Source: Xanthobacteraceae bacterium
GTDB taxonomy: Bacteria; Pseudomonadota; Alphaproteobacteria; Rhizobiales; Xanthobacteraceae
Length of the DNA: 64,000 bases
Direction: 5' to 3'
Assembly: GCA_019746355.1 (NCBI GenBank)
Contig: JAIESC010000013.1
Span: 1 to 64,000 of the forward strand
Part shown: positions 49,576 to 58,271 of the stretch, in pieces
Position numbering within the stretch: position 1 is the first letter of the stretch
Layout of the letters: the number at the start of each line of letters is the position of its first letter
Position numbers and translations under genes: made by a program
The notes under the pieces: model-generated
Databases searched by the model: none
The model's input: only the letters and a program-made list of their open reading frames with translations
Told to the model about the DNA's origin: nothing

Positions 49576-51371
49576 TCTCGCGCAGCGCGCTCGCGGGCTT
49601 TGGCCTGTTCATCGCCTTTCTGCTTGCCGTGCCACTTGCCGCCGCGAACGAATACGAATTGCGGCTTTTCATGCTGTTCCTGATCTACGCCGTGGTCGCG
49701 ATGGGGCTGAACGTCCTCGTCGGTCTCGCGGGTTTGGTGTCGCTCGGGCAGGCCGGCTTGTTCGCACTCGGCGCCTATACCGGTGCGATTCTCGCAACGC
49801 GCGTCGGTTTCGATCTGATCGCAGCGGGTCTCTCCGCAATCGTCATCGCCAGTCTCTTCGGCGCGCTGCTGGCTTATCCGACCGTGCGCGTCCGAGGTGT
49901 TTACCTCGCTGTTGTCACCATCGCGTTCGGGCTGATTGTCGAGAACGCGGCGATTGAATGGCAAGGACTGACCGGCGGTCCTATGGGCATAACGTCCATT
50001 CCCAAGCCCAGCCTCTTTGGCTTTCGGCTGACAGGGTATGGCTATTATGCGGTGGTGGCGGTGGTGCTGGTAATCGTCGCCATCGTCACCCACAATCTCA
50101 AGCGGTCGAAATATGGCCGGGCGATGCTCGCGGTCTCCCAGAGCGAAACGGCCGCACGCTCTCTCGGCATCAATGCCGCCGGCATCCGCACATTGGCCTT
50201 CGTGATCTCGGCGGCAACCGCCGGGCTCGCTGGTGTGCTCTATGCCTTCCTCAATTCCTATATTTCTCCCGACATCTTCACATTCTCCGACTCCATCCGC
50301 TTTCTGCTGATGGTGATCTTCGGCGGCGCCGGCACCACGACCGGCGCACTGATCGGCGCGCTCATCATCACGTATCTTCCCGAATATCTGCAGCAGCTTC
50401 AGTACTGGCAGAAATTCGCCTATGGCGCCTTGCTGGCGCTGGTGATGTTCGTCCTGCCGCTCGGCGTGTTCGGAACGGCAGCGCATCTGTGGCACCGCTG
50501 GCGGCCGTCGCCGCGCTCTGTTGATGCGTCCGAAGGTTTGCCGATTGAACATGCGCTCGGACTTGCGGGCAGCGCCGAGCAAAGGCTGACGACGGAGCTC
50601 GTGGCGCGGGGTCTCACCGTCAGATTCGGTGGTCTGACGGCGCTGAACGATGTCTCGCTACGCGTCGCTCCTGCCGATATTCACGCACTGATCGGACCGA
50701 ACGGCGCCGGCAAGTCCACTTTCATCAATACGATCACCGGCTTCTACACGCCCGACAGTGGATGCGTTGAGCTCAACGGTGTCGCACTGAATGACTTTTC
50801 GCCCCATTCCATCGCGCGTCAAGGATTGGCCAGAACGTTCCAGAATACCGAATTGTTCGGCGACATGACGGTGCTGGAAAATGTCATGGTCGGCTATCAG
50901 CCCCGCTTTTCCTACAGCTTCATCGATGCCGCTTTGCGTACGCCGCATTTCCTGCGCGAGGAAGACGAATGCCGCCGCGCCGCGATCGGTCTGCTCGATT
51001 TCGTGGGCTTGACCGATTACGGGAACGAGACGGCGCGTTTCTTGCCGTTCGGTCTCCAGCGCCGTCTTGAGATTGCCCGCGCGCTTGCATCAGGGCCGAA
51101 TCTTCTTCTGCTCGACGAGCCGGCGGCCGGCTTGACCGTGCACGAGATCGATGAGCTCGACCGCATGATCCGGCGGATCGCGTCGCTCGGCATTTCTGTG
51201 CTGCTGATCGAGCATCATGTCGATTTGATCATGTCTGTTGCGAAACAGGTGACCGTTCTCGATTACGGCACGGTGATTGCGAGCGACACGCCGGATGCAG
51301 TGCAGCGCGATCCGCGCGTGATCGAAGCCTATTTCGGCGGCTCGGCGGCCATTCAGAAGGTGGCGTCATGA
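49572..51371 (+). CDS. LivM-LivG fusion: permease plus ATPase
   Basis: A 599-residue fused protein. Residues ~1-310 are a LivM permease (GLNVLVGLAGLVSLGQAGLF, VRGVYLAVVTIAFGLIVENA, GGAGTTTGALIGALIITYLP). A short linker (~315-335) leads to a LivG ATPase with Walker A IGPNGAGKSTFINTITG, a modified signature FGLQRRLEIARAL, Walker B LLLLDEPAAGLTVHE and SVLLIEHHVDLIMSV. The domains are separate genes in the LIV operon at 31-36 kb. Fusion fixes stoichiometry. Translational overlaps occur with livH upstream and livF downstream. Confidence 0.93.
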   Translation: MISRSALAGFGLFIAFLLAVPLAAANEYELRLFMLFLIYAVVAMGLNVLVGLAGLVSLGQAGLFALGAYTGAILATRVGFDLIAAGLSAIVIASLFGALLAYPTVRVRGVYLAVVTIAFGLIVENAAIEWQGLTGGPMGITSIPKPSLFGFRLTGYGYYAVVAVVLVIVAIVTHNLKRSKYGRAMLAVSQSETAARSLGINAAGIRTLAFVISAATAGLAGVLYAFLNSYISPDIFTFSDSIRFLLMVIFGGAGTTTGALIGALIITYLPEYLQQLQYWQKFAYGALLALVMFVLPLGVFGTAAHLWHRWRPSPRSVDASEGLPIEHALGLAGSAEQRLTTELVARGLTVRFGGLTALNDVSLRVAPADIHALIGPNGAGKSTFINTITGFYTPDSGCVELNGVALNDFSPHSIARQGLARTFQNTELFGDMTVLENVMVGYQPRFSYSFIDAALRTPHFLREEDECRRAAIGLLDFVGLTDYGNETARFLPFGLQRRLEIARALASGPNLLLLDEPAAGLTVHEIDELDRMIRRIASLGISVLLIEHHVDLIMSVAKQVTVLDYGTVIASDTPDAVQRDPRVIEAYFGGSAAIQKVAS

Positions 51372-52111
51372 GCAGAGCCGACGTCCTTCTGAAAGTCACC
51401 GGGTTGCACCTGCGCTACGGCGCGGCAGTTGCCGTGCGCGGCGTGGATATGCAGGTTCGCCGCGGCGAGCTGGTCGCGGTGATTGGCAACAACGGGGCGG
51501 GGAAGACCTCGATCCTGCGCGGCATTTCCGGCCTGGTACGGCCGAGCGCAGGCCAGGTGACATTCAACGGCGTCGAGACCTCTGGCTTCGCTGCGCACCA
51601 GAAAGTGAAGCTCGGTCTCGCGATGATCCCGGAAGGCCGGCTGATCTTTGCTGACCAGACGGTCGAGGACAATCTGATCCTCGGCGCCTATAGCCGCTGG
51701 TCGCGCGAACAGACGCGCGTGCGCGCCGAATTCGACGGGATTTTCGATCTTTTCCCGCGTCTCAAAGAGCGTCTGCATCAGCGGGCGGGCAGCTTGTCCG
51801 GCGGCGAACAGCAGATGCTGGCGATCGCACGAGGGCTGCTCTCGCGGCCGGAGCTGCTGATGATCGACGAACTGTCGCTCGGTCTCGCGCCCAAGATCGT
51901 CGAGCAATTGATGGGCTTGCTGCGCGACCTGAATGCCAAGGGACAGACAATTCTCCTCGTCGAACAACTCGCTTCGCATGCGCTTGCCATCGCGCAGCGT
52001 GCCTATGTCGTCAACCATGGGCACATCGAGCTTGAAGGAACATCCGCGGAGCTCTCCGGATCGCCGAAGGTGATGGAGACCTTCCTCGGCAAGAAACGCA
52101 ACATCGTCTGA
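51368..52111 (+). CDS. livF: LIV-type ABC transporter ATPase LivF
   Basis: A 247-residue ATPase overlapping the fusion gene by 4 bp. Walker A is GNNGAGKTS, the signature is LSGGEQQMLAIARGLL, and Walker B is LLMIDELSLGLAP, where glutamate-leucine replaces the usual EP. The opening VTGLHLRYGAAVAVRGVDMQ is typical LivF. It completes the second LIV transporter. Confidence 0.92.
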   Translation: MSRADVLLKVTGLHLRYGAAVAVRGVDMQVRRGELVAVIGNNGAGKTSILRGISGLVRPSAGQVTFNGVETSGFAAHQKVKLGLAMIPEGRLIFADQTVEDNLILGAYSRWSREQTRVRAEFDGIFDLFPRLKERLHQRAGSLSGGEQQMLAIARGLLSRPELLMIDELSLGLAPKIVEQLMGLLRDLNAKGQTILLVEQLASHALAIAQRAYVVNHGHIELEGTSAELSGSPKVMETFLGKKRNIV

Positions 52112-52130
52112 GTCAGAAAAGGAGACCACA

Positions 52131-52832
52131 ATGGGTCAGCGCGTCATCGACTTGAGCCTCTTGATTGAAGACAACATGCCGGCTCATAAGCTGTTCCAGC
52201 GCCCGGTCATCACCATGCATCTCAGCCATGAATCGACGCTGGCGCTGAATTTGGGCGTTCCTGGCGACGCCATGACATTCCAGACTAACTTCATCGCCAC
52301 CCTCGATCACGTCGGCACGCATGTCGATGCGTTCCGCCACGTCAATCCAAAGGGCGCGCCGGTCGACGAGATGCCGCTTGAGTTATTCATGGGCAAGGCC
52401 GTGTGCTTCGACCTCCGCCATATTCCAGACCTCGGTGATATCACCATCAAGGACATGGAAGAGGCCGAGAAGAAGGCCGGCGTAAAGGTGGATGGCCATA
52501 TCGTCCTGCTGTGCACTGGATTCCACAAACGCACTTATCCGACGCTGGATTCGGTGTGGAAGAATCCGCTGCTGACGGTCGAGGCGACGCGCTGGCTGTA
52601 TGACCGTGGGTCGAAGATGCACGGCGTTGAGGGGCCGTCCACCGACAAGCCATCGGACAATATTTTTGCGCAGCACCGCCTCTGCCGCGATCTCGGCATC
52701 AGCCATTGGGAGTGGCTGGTAAATCTCGAGGAGGTGCTGGGCAAGGGCGAGTTCCAGTTCTTCGGCGTTCCGCTGAAATTCAAGGGCGGCTCGGGATCGC
52801 CGGTTCGCGCTTTCGCAATCGTCAACGAATGA
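52131..52832 (+). CDS. Cyclase-family hydrolase (kynurenine formamidase/isatin hydrolase-like)
   Basis: A 233-residue metal-dependent hydrolase. The family metal motif H-x-G-T-H-x-D-x-x-x-H is present as HVGTHVDAFRHV, with Phe where kynurenine formamidases have Pro. It opens QRVIDLSLLIEDNMP, typical of the family. AAAGGAG precedes the ATG. It would hydrolyse an N-formyl amide or a cyclic amide such as isatin. It lies between livF (19 bp) and the amidase, so transporter, ring- or amide-opening enzyme and amidase form a plausible amide-utilisation unit. Confidence 0.85.
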   Translation: MGQRVIDLSLLIEDNMPAHKLFQRPVITMHLSHESTLALNLGVPGDAMTFQTNFIATLDHVGTHVDAFRHVNPKGAPVDEMPLELFMGKAVCFDLRHIPDLGDITIKDMEEAEKKAGVKVDGHIVLLCTGFHKRTYPTLDSVWKNPLLTVEATRWLYDRGSKMHGVEGPSTDKPSDNIFAQHRLCRDLGISHWEWLVNLEEVLGKGEFQFFGVPLKFKGGSGSPVRAFAIVNE

Positions 52833-52897
52833 TGGGGTGACGCTGCGTCCGGGCGATGCGTGCCGTCCGGACGAGCGATGTTTGCGGGAGCTGTCCC

Positions 52898-54310
52898 ATG
52901 TCGGCTGAATTCGACGCCATGTCGGCGATGGAGCTGCGGCGGAAGATCGCCCGCAAGGAGATTTCTCCGGTCGAGGTCACGAAGCGTGCGCTGGACACCG
53001 CCGAGGCCAGCCAGAGCACGCTGAATGCATTCTACGTGCTGCTGCCCGATGAGGCGCTGGTGACGGCGCGTGCGGCGGAAGACGCAGTCATGCAGGGCCG
53101 GCCGCTCGGCGCGCTGCATGGTCTTCCGTTTTCGGCCAAAGATCTGATGGCGGTGGCCAATGTGCGCTATGCGTCAGGCTCGCGTGCGATGGCGAACAAC
53201 ATTGCCCCGGTCGATGCACCCGCGGTCGAGCGGGCGAGGGCGGCGGGTGCCATCCTGATCGGCAAGACCACGACCAGCGAATTCGGCTGCAAGCCGGTGG
53301 GCGACAGTCCGCTCACCGGCATCACCCGCAATCCGCGCAATCTCAATAAAACGCCCGGCGGGTCGAGCGCAGGCGCGACTGCTTCTGTTGCAGCCGGCAT
53401 CACGCCGTTTGCGCTCGGCACCGATGGCGGTGGCTCGATCCGTATTCCGTGCAGCCTGACCGGGCTTGCCGGGATCAAGGGTCATTTCGGCCGCGTGCCG
53501 GTCTGGCCGACCTCGGCGACGCCGACGCTCGCGCATGTCGGCCCGATCGCGCGCAACATGGAAGATGCCGCGCTTCTGTTCTCGGCTATTGCCGGTTACG
53601 ATCCGCGTGATCCCTTCAGTGTCGCAGGCCAGGTGCCGGACGTGCTGGCCGCGGCGAAGGCGCCGGCTGACGGCATGCGCGTGGCGCTGAGCTTGACGCT
53701 CGGCTATGCCCGGCCGGACGCTGATGTCGTGGCGGTGATCGAGAAAGCAGGAAACATACTGGAAGACCTCGGTTGCATCGTCGAGAGGGTCGATAACGTG
53801 TTCGAGAAGGACCCGGCCGACCTCTGGACCGCCGAATTTTACGCCGGCGTCGGTACGCGGCTGCGCGGCTTCGTCGAGAAACAGCGCTCTCTGCTCGATC
53901 CGGCCGTCGCCGACGTGCTGGAGAGCGCGCTCGCGCAGAACATGCGCGATTATTACGAGAAAGTCTTCGAAAGATACGTCTTCCGCGACAAGGTTCGCAT
54001 GTTCTTCGAGCGTTACGACGCCCTGATTTCGCCGGTTGTTCCCGTCAGCTCTTTGGATGCAGGCGTGAACATCCCCCCGCATCTCACTGACCGCAATCTG
54101 GTTTCCTGGGTGTACTACACTTACCCGTTCAATCTGACCGGGCAGCCGGCAGGAACGGTGTGTGCTGGATTCGGCAATGACGATATGCCGATTGGATTGC
54201 AAATTGTCGGCCGCCCGCTTGGTGAATACGACGTTGTGCGGCTGGCATCGGCCTTTGAACGGGCGAGAGCTACAACCCAGCGGAATCCCAACGACTCAAA
54301 TAAGCCGTGA
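52898..54310 (+). CDS. Amidase signature family enzyme
   Basis: A 470-residue amidase from ATG 52898 with GGGAG upstream (open to 52856). The Ser-cisSer-Lys triad is complete: K81 in FSAKDL, S156 in PGGSSAGA and nucleophile S180 in TDGGGSIRIP. It hydrolyses an amide to acid and ammonia or amine; the family includes aryl acylamidases and GatA-like enzymes, and no GatB/C genes adjoin. As the last gene of the LIV operon it probably acts on the imported amide or on the product of the cyclase-family hydrolase. Confidence 0.92.
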   Translation: MSAEFDAMSAMELRRKIARKEISPVEVTKRALDTAEASQSTLNAFYVLLPDEALVTARAAEDAVMQGRPLGALHGLPFSAKDLMAVANVRYASGSRAMANNIAPVDAPAVERARAAGAILIGKTTTSEFGCKPVGDSPLTGITRNPRNLNKTPGGSSAGATASVAAGITPFALGTDGGGSIRIPCSLTGLAGIKGHFGRVPVWPTSATPTLAHVGPIARNMEDAALLFSAIAGYDPRDPFSVAGQVPDVLAAAKAPADGMRVALSLTLGYARPDADVVAVIEKAGNILEDLGCIVERVDNVFEKDPADLWTAEFYAGVGTRLRGFVEKQRSLLDPAVADVLESALAQNMRDYYEKVFERYVFRDKVRMFFERYDALISPVVPVSSLDAGVNIPPHLTDRNLVSWVYYTYPFNLTGQPAGTVCAGFGNDDMPIGLQIVGRPLGEYDVVRLASAFERARATTQRNPNDSNKP

Positions 54311-54479
54311 AACGTTGGACAGTGATTGCGCCAAGCGTCTCGTTCGCCGCATTGATCTCGCCGCCACGTACATCGTGAGAACGGACCACAGATTGAGCAC
54401 AGAAACCCCGCGCACAGACGTGGACAAACCGTGTCGGACGTGACGGAACATCGATTTTTGAATTGTCTTAGCAAGAACG

Positions 54480-54527
54480 CCGCTCATGACGGTCTGGTTG
54501 CAGGTTCGAGTCCTGCCGGGCCCACCA
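54480..54527 (+). repeat. tRNA(CAU) 3'-half, copy B (candidate attachment site)
   Basis: A second 48-bp copy of the tRNA 3' half, identical to 45956-46003 except for G in place of A within the loop (CTCATGA). The surrounding sequences are unrelated, so the repeat starts exactly at the anticodon stem in both copies. The pair flanks 8.5 kb holding the LysR-LIV-cyclase-amidase genes. No intact tRNA and no integrase gene are visible in the window. Confidence 0.75.
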
Positions 54528-54639
54528 CGACTTCGTCAGCTGATCCAAGAACGACCGTTGTGCCGCCCTCGCCACGCCGCCTACGCCTGTGACCCAAGTC
54601 GGGCGTGGTGCGCGTTCGCGCGTCCGCTCTGGCCCTTCG

Positions 54640-54851
54640 TGGCAAGCCGGGTCAGCTCACCTTGATGCCGGAAAACCTGATCACTTTGGACCGGGTTTTC
54701 ACTGAAGGCGCTACCGGTCGAAATTCCTGGGCGGCCGTGGCCCGTTGCGATGGTCACCCTGAAGAACCGGACCCTGAGCCCGGTGGTCGAGCTCTTCATT
54801 GAGCAGCTTCGCAGCTTCTCGCAGTCACTGGCGGGTCGATCCGCCTCGTGA
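54640..54851 (+). pseudogene. C-terminal relic of a LysR-family regulator (frameshifted)
   Basis: One frame from ~54690 ends at the TGA at 54849 and reads ALPVEIPGRPWPVAMVTLKN, then RTLSPVVELFIEQLRSF. The LKNRTLSPVxELFIExLR stretch is the standard end of the LysR co-inducer domain. The preceding part (LTLMPENLITLDRVF) is in another frame, so a frameshift lies near 54700. Only about 70 residues remain. It runs toward the intact LysR gene on the opposite strand, 28 bp away. Confidence 0.7.
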
Positions 54852-54879
54852 ATTTTGCCGGGCTTGCCGGGACGCCCGA

Positions 54880-55716
54880 TTATCCCGAAATCTTGCGAAG
54901 CCCCACCAGGGCCGGCTCGAGCAGCGCATCATCGGCCTGGGCGGAGTGCACGACATACACGGGATACGAAAACCGCGGGGCGCCGCGCACCAGGTGCAGC
55001 CGTCCGGCCTTGAGATGCGGCTGGATGGCCTGCCTTCGGAAGTATCCGCTGCCGCCGGCCTCGAGCACGTAGTTCAGTGCCAATGGGCCGAGATTGACGA
55101 ACAGGCTCGGGGCCGCCTCGGGAAACGTTGCGTCGTGGCGGAGCGCAAAGTCAGGCCCCCAATCGACATGAACGTAGCTGGAAGGCTTCGATCGGGATGG
55201 CTTGGGATCGGTCGTCGCCAGAACCAGCTCTTCTTCCATCAGCAGGTCGACTTTCAATCCGGGCCGATGCTGTGGCGCGTACATCACCGCGATGTCGACA
55301 AAGCCCGACGCGACATGGTTGATCAGATCCTGCGGCACGTCGACATGGACGCGCAGCGCGATGTCCGGAAGCGAGCGTCGCATCCAGATCACCCAGTCGA
55401 CCAGCAGCGGCTGCCACAGACTGACCTCGCTGGCCACGGTCAGGACGGCCCGGTGGCCCGGCGGCACCGCAACCTGATGGCGCGCACGCTGCCAGAGCTG
55501 CACGAAGGTCGGCGCATAGCGCAGAAGCTGTTCGCCTGCCGGGGTCAGGGAGGCTCCGGCCTTGTTGCGCACGAACAGCGGACGCCCGAGTTGCTGTTCG
55601 AGCGATCGAATTCGAGCGCTCACCGTCGTCTGCCCGACGTTCAGGCGTTCGGCCGCCCTGACGAAGCTTCCGGTGGAGACGATTTCGAGAAACGTGCGGG
55701 CCAGTTCGATATCCAT
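54880..55716 (-). CDS. LysR-family transcriptional regulator
   Basis: A 278-residue LysR protein from ATG 55716 (MDIELARTFLEIVSTGSFVR); the frame extends to 55776 across a candidate operator. The HTH is RAAERLNVGQTTVSARIRSL, followed by EQQLGRPLFVRNKAGASLTP. The effector domain contains ASGFVDIAVMYAPQHRPGL. Its C-terminus ends abruptly after LVGLRKISG, slightly short for the family. The target genes are not obvious; it may act on the divergent small gene and DUF488 unit, or only on itself. Confidence 0.9.
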   Translation of the reverse strand: MDIELARTFLEIVSTGSFVRAAERLNVGQTTVSARIRSLEQQLGRPLFVRNKAGASLTPAGEQLLRYAPTFVQLWQRARHQVAVPPGHRAVLTVASEVSLWQPLLVDWVIWMRRSLPDIALRVHVDVPQDLINHVASGFVDIAVMYAPQHRPGLKVDLLMEEELVLATTDPKPSRSKPSSYVHVDWGPDFALRHDATFPEAAPSLFVNLGPLALNYVLEAGGSGYFRRQAIQPHLKAGRLHLVRGAPRFSYPVYVVHSAQADDALLEPALVGLRKISG

Positions 55717-55733
55717 CTTGAGCTCAGCATCAA

Positions 55734-55754
55734 TATTGCACTCATAATGCAATA
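55734..55754. promoter_or_regulatory. TATTGCA-N7-TGCAATA palindrome, candidate LysR site
   Basis: A perfect 7-bp-arm inverted repeat with a 7-bp spacer, 18 bp upstream of the LysR start. It satisfies the T-N11-A style of LysR boxes and is AT-rich amid GC-rich DNA. Autoregulation is the simplest reading. Confidence 0.55.
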
Positions 55755-55897
55755 ACATTCGTTTGCTTGTGCTCAAACCCCGGCCGACAAAAGACGTCGG
55801 CCATCCTGACCTGGATGGCTTGCCTGCCCGCCGGGAAGCGGCACCACGGAAGGTTCGGGGTCTGGAGGGAGTGACTCAAAGACTGGAGGTTCTTGCC

Positions 55898-56065
55898 ATG
55901 ACGAAGCCCACTGGCGATACGCCGAACGCGGCCGGATTGTGCGACGCTGACAAGCCGGACGGTCGTGTGGTGCCGCTTTCCGCGCGACGGTGGCCGCCGC
56001 GGAAGCAGGCGTTGCCGTGCGTCGGCGCCGGCAATGATGACGATCCTGGGCCCTCCGCGGCGTAG
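55898..56065 (+). CDS. Small hypothetical protein
   Basis: A 55-residue protein starting MTKPTGDTPNAAGL with GGAGG eight bases upstream of ATG 55898. It is Pro, Asp and Arg rich and has two cysteines; no signal peptide, membrane segment or known domain is visible. The ribosome site and the position just before the DUF488 gene support expression. Function unknown. Confidence 0.5.
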   Translation: MTKPTGDTPNAAGLCDADKPDGRVVPLSARRWPPRKQALPCVGAGNDDDPGPSAA

Positions 56066-56164
56066 CGCCGCCGGTGGTCGAACCGAAACGAGCGATCGGA
56101 GTTGACCGCGATGGCTCCGGCCGTGACATCAGGAACTGGAAAAGCTGCCGCTGGTCGGAGGCGG

Positions 56165-56572
56165 ATGGCGAAGCGGCGGCTTGAGGTCAAGCGCGTGTAC
56201 GACACGCCCGGTCCCGCGGACGGGGCGAGAATTCTGGTGGACCGCGTCTGGCCGCGTGGGCTCAGCAAGAAGGCCGCCGCATTGGACCTCTGGCTCAGGG
56301 ACATCGCCCCGTCCACACCGCTTCGCAAGTGGTTCGGCCACCGTCCCGAGCGGTGGAAGCAGTTCTGCAAGCGCTATGGCGAGGAACTGAAGGACGATCC
56401 GTTTGCCGTCACGGCCCTGGAGCGCTGGCTCGATCAGGGGCCCGTGACGCTGGTGTTTTCGGCGAAGGATCGCGACCACAACAACGCGGTGGCGCTCAAG
56501 GCCTATCTGGCGCGGGCGCGCCGCCGACATCCAACGTCACGGGCCGCCGCACGCCGGTCGCACGGAGTCTGA
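56165..56572 (+). CDS. DUF488 family protein
   Basis: A ~135-residue protein from ATG 56165 (open to 56102). It contains the DUF488 core: RVYDTPGPADGARILVDRVW, PRGLSKKAAALDLWLRDIAP, STPLRKWFGHRPERWKQF and the C-terminal VTLVFSAKDRDHNNAVALKA. The family is widespread and functionally uncharacterised, with conserved basic and acidic residues that suggest a catalytic or nucleic-acid role. No operon partner is evident. Confidence 0.88.
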   Translation: MAKRRLEVKRVYDTPGPADGARILVDRVWPRGLSKKAAALDLWLRDIAPSTPLRKWFGHRPERWKQFCKRYGEELKDDPFAVTALERWLDQGPVTLVFSAKDRDHNNAVALKAYLARARRRHPTSRAAARRSHGV

Positions 56573-56645
56573 TCGGCAAAAAAATTGTATCGATCCAGCA
56601 ATTCTATTCATTTGTCCTGCCCGCCCTCCGATGCGAGATGCAGAT

Positions 56646-57815
56646 ATGCCCGACTCCAAGGAACCTGAGACGATCGCCGCCGCCAATGGCATTGCGACCG
56701 ACAAGGCGTTCGGTTCGATCGTGCCTCCGGCCTATCTTTCCAGCACGTTCGCCTTCGGCGGGTTCCGGCAGAGCGGTCCCTATGATTACACGCGAACCGC
56801 CAACCCGACACGCGATCTGCTGGCCGATACGCTGGCCAAGCTCGAGGGCGGCGCTGGCGCGGTGATTGCGTCTTCAGGGATGGCTGCGCTCGATCTGCTG
56901 TGCGGGCAATTGCGGAGCGACGATCTGATCGTCGCGCCGCACGATTGCTACGGCGGCACCTACCGCCTGCTGGAGGGGCGGCGCGACCGCGGACACCTCC
57001 GGGTCTGCTTTGTCGATCAGGGCGATGACGCTGCTCTGGAGCAGGCGCTGAAAGCCTCGCCGGCGCTGGTCTTGATCGAGACGCCGAGCAATCCGCTGAT
57101 GCGGATCGTCGATATCCGTCGCATCGTGGCGCGCGGCAGGGCCGCCGGATGCAAGGTCGCAGTCGACAACACGTTCATGTCTCCCGCCTTGCAGCGTCCG
57201 ATACGGCTCGGCGCGGACTTCGTCATCCATTCAACCACCAAATATCTCAACGGCCACTCGGACGTGGTCGGCGGCGCCGTCGTCGCAGCCGCGCCTGCCG
57301 ATGTGGACGCGCTGCGCGCGTGGGCCAACACGACCGGCGCGACCGGTGCGCCGTTCGATGCATATTTGACGCTGCGCGGCGTGCGCACCTTGTTCCCGCG
57401 GATGGAGCGCCAACAAGCGACCGCCGGCAAGGTCGCTGATGTCCTGGCGGGCCATCCCGGCGTGCGCGCCTGTCACTATCCGGGGTTGCCGACCCATCCG
57501 GGGCACGCGCTCGCGCGTTCGCAGCAGTCCGGCTTCGGCGCGATGCTCAGCTTCGAACTGGCCGGCGGCGTCGAGGCGGTGGCCCGGTTTCTCGAAGCTT
57601 TGCAGATTTTCACGCTGGCGGAGTCGCTCGGTGGCGTCGAAAGCCTTGTTGCCCATCCGGCGACCATGACCCATGCCGGGATGGACGAAGCGGCCCGCAG
57701 CGCTGCCGGAATCACCGACGGGCTGCTGCGGCTTTCGGTCGGCCTGGAGGGCGAGGTCGATCTCATCGCGGACATCGGGCGCGGCCTGTCGGCGGCTGGT
57801 CCCGGGCGGCCATGA
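56646..57815 (+). CDS. Cys/Met metabolism PLP-dependent enzyme (cystathionine gamma-synthase-like)
   Basis: A 389-residue type I PLP enzyme (ATG 56646; ATG 56631 also open). Pockets: YDYTRTANPTRDLLADTLAK, ASSGMAALDLL, IETPSNPLMRIVDI, and the PLP lysine in HSTTKYLNGHSDVVGG. It is of the MetB/MetC/MetZ family, which performs gamma-replacement or beta/gamma-elimination on homoserine esters or cystathionine. The length and RTANPTR block favour cystathionine gamma-synthase or O-succinylhomoserine sulfhydrylase. It is not obviously linked to the aromatic clusters. Confidence 0.9.
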   Translation: MPDSKEPETIAAANGIATDKAFGSIVPPAYLSSTFAFGGFRQSGPYDYTRTANPTRDLLADTLAKLEGGAGAVIASSGMAALDLLCGQLRSDDLIVAPHDCYGGTYRLLEGRRDRGHLRVCFVDQGDDAALEQALKASPALVLIETPSNPLMRIVDIRRIVARGRAAGCKVAVDNTFMSPALQRPIRLGADFVIHSTTKYLNGHSDVVGGAVVAAAPADVDALRAWANTTGATGAPFDAYLTLRGVRTLFPRMERQQATAGKVADVLAGHPGVRACHYPGLPTHPGHALARSQQSGFGAMLSFELAGGVEAVARFLEALQIFTLAESLGGVESLVAHPATMTHAGMDEAARSAAGITDGLLRLSVGLEGEVDLIADIGRGLSAAGPGRP

Positions 57816-57842
57816 CTTTTGAAGCCGGCGCGAGTGCGGATC

Positions 57843-58271
57843 ATGGATTTCGTTGAGCGGCTCGGCAATGCGATACTCAACACGCCGTCGGATGCCATTC
57901 TGCTGGCCGACCGGAATGGCGTGATCCGATTCTGGAACGCGGGTGCGGTCCGTATCTTCGGGTTTGCGCGCGAGGAGGCGGTCGGCCAATCGCTCGATCT
58001 CATCATTCCCGAGCGGCTCCGCGCCCGGCACTGGCAGGGCTACGAGCACGTCATGGCGGCGGGCTCGACCCGCTACGGCTCCGGCTCGCTGTTGTCCGTG
58101 CCGGCGCTGACGAAAGACGGACGCCAGATCTCCGTCGAATTCACGATCGTCGTGTTGCGTGACGCCGAGGACCGGGTGGAGGGCATCGCGGCGATCCTGC
58201 GGGATGTGACAGAGCGCTTTCAGGAGTTGCGGGAGCTCAGGAAACAGCTCGCAGCGTTGCAGCACCCGTAG
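57843..58271 (+). CDS. PAS domain protein
   Basis: A 142-residue protein that is essentially one PAS domain: NAILNTPSDAILLADRNGVI, RFWNAGAVRIFGFAREEAVG, DLIIPERLRARHWQGYEHVM, and the C-terminal PAC segment RVEGIAAILRDVTERF. There is no kinase, HTH or cyclase output domain. It may bind a haem or small ligand and signal through a partner. It follows the PLP enzyme gene by 27 bp, and the palindromic repeat begins at its stop. Confidence 0.85.
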   Translation: MDFVERLGNAILNTPSDAILLADRNGVIRFWNAGAVRIFGFAREEAVGQSLDLIIPERLRARHWQGYEHVMAAGSTRYGSGSLLSVPALTKDGRQISVEFTIVVLRDAEDRVEGIAAILRDVTERFQELRELRKQLAALQHP

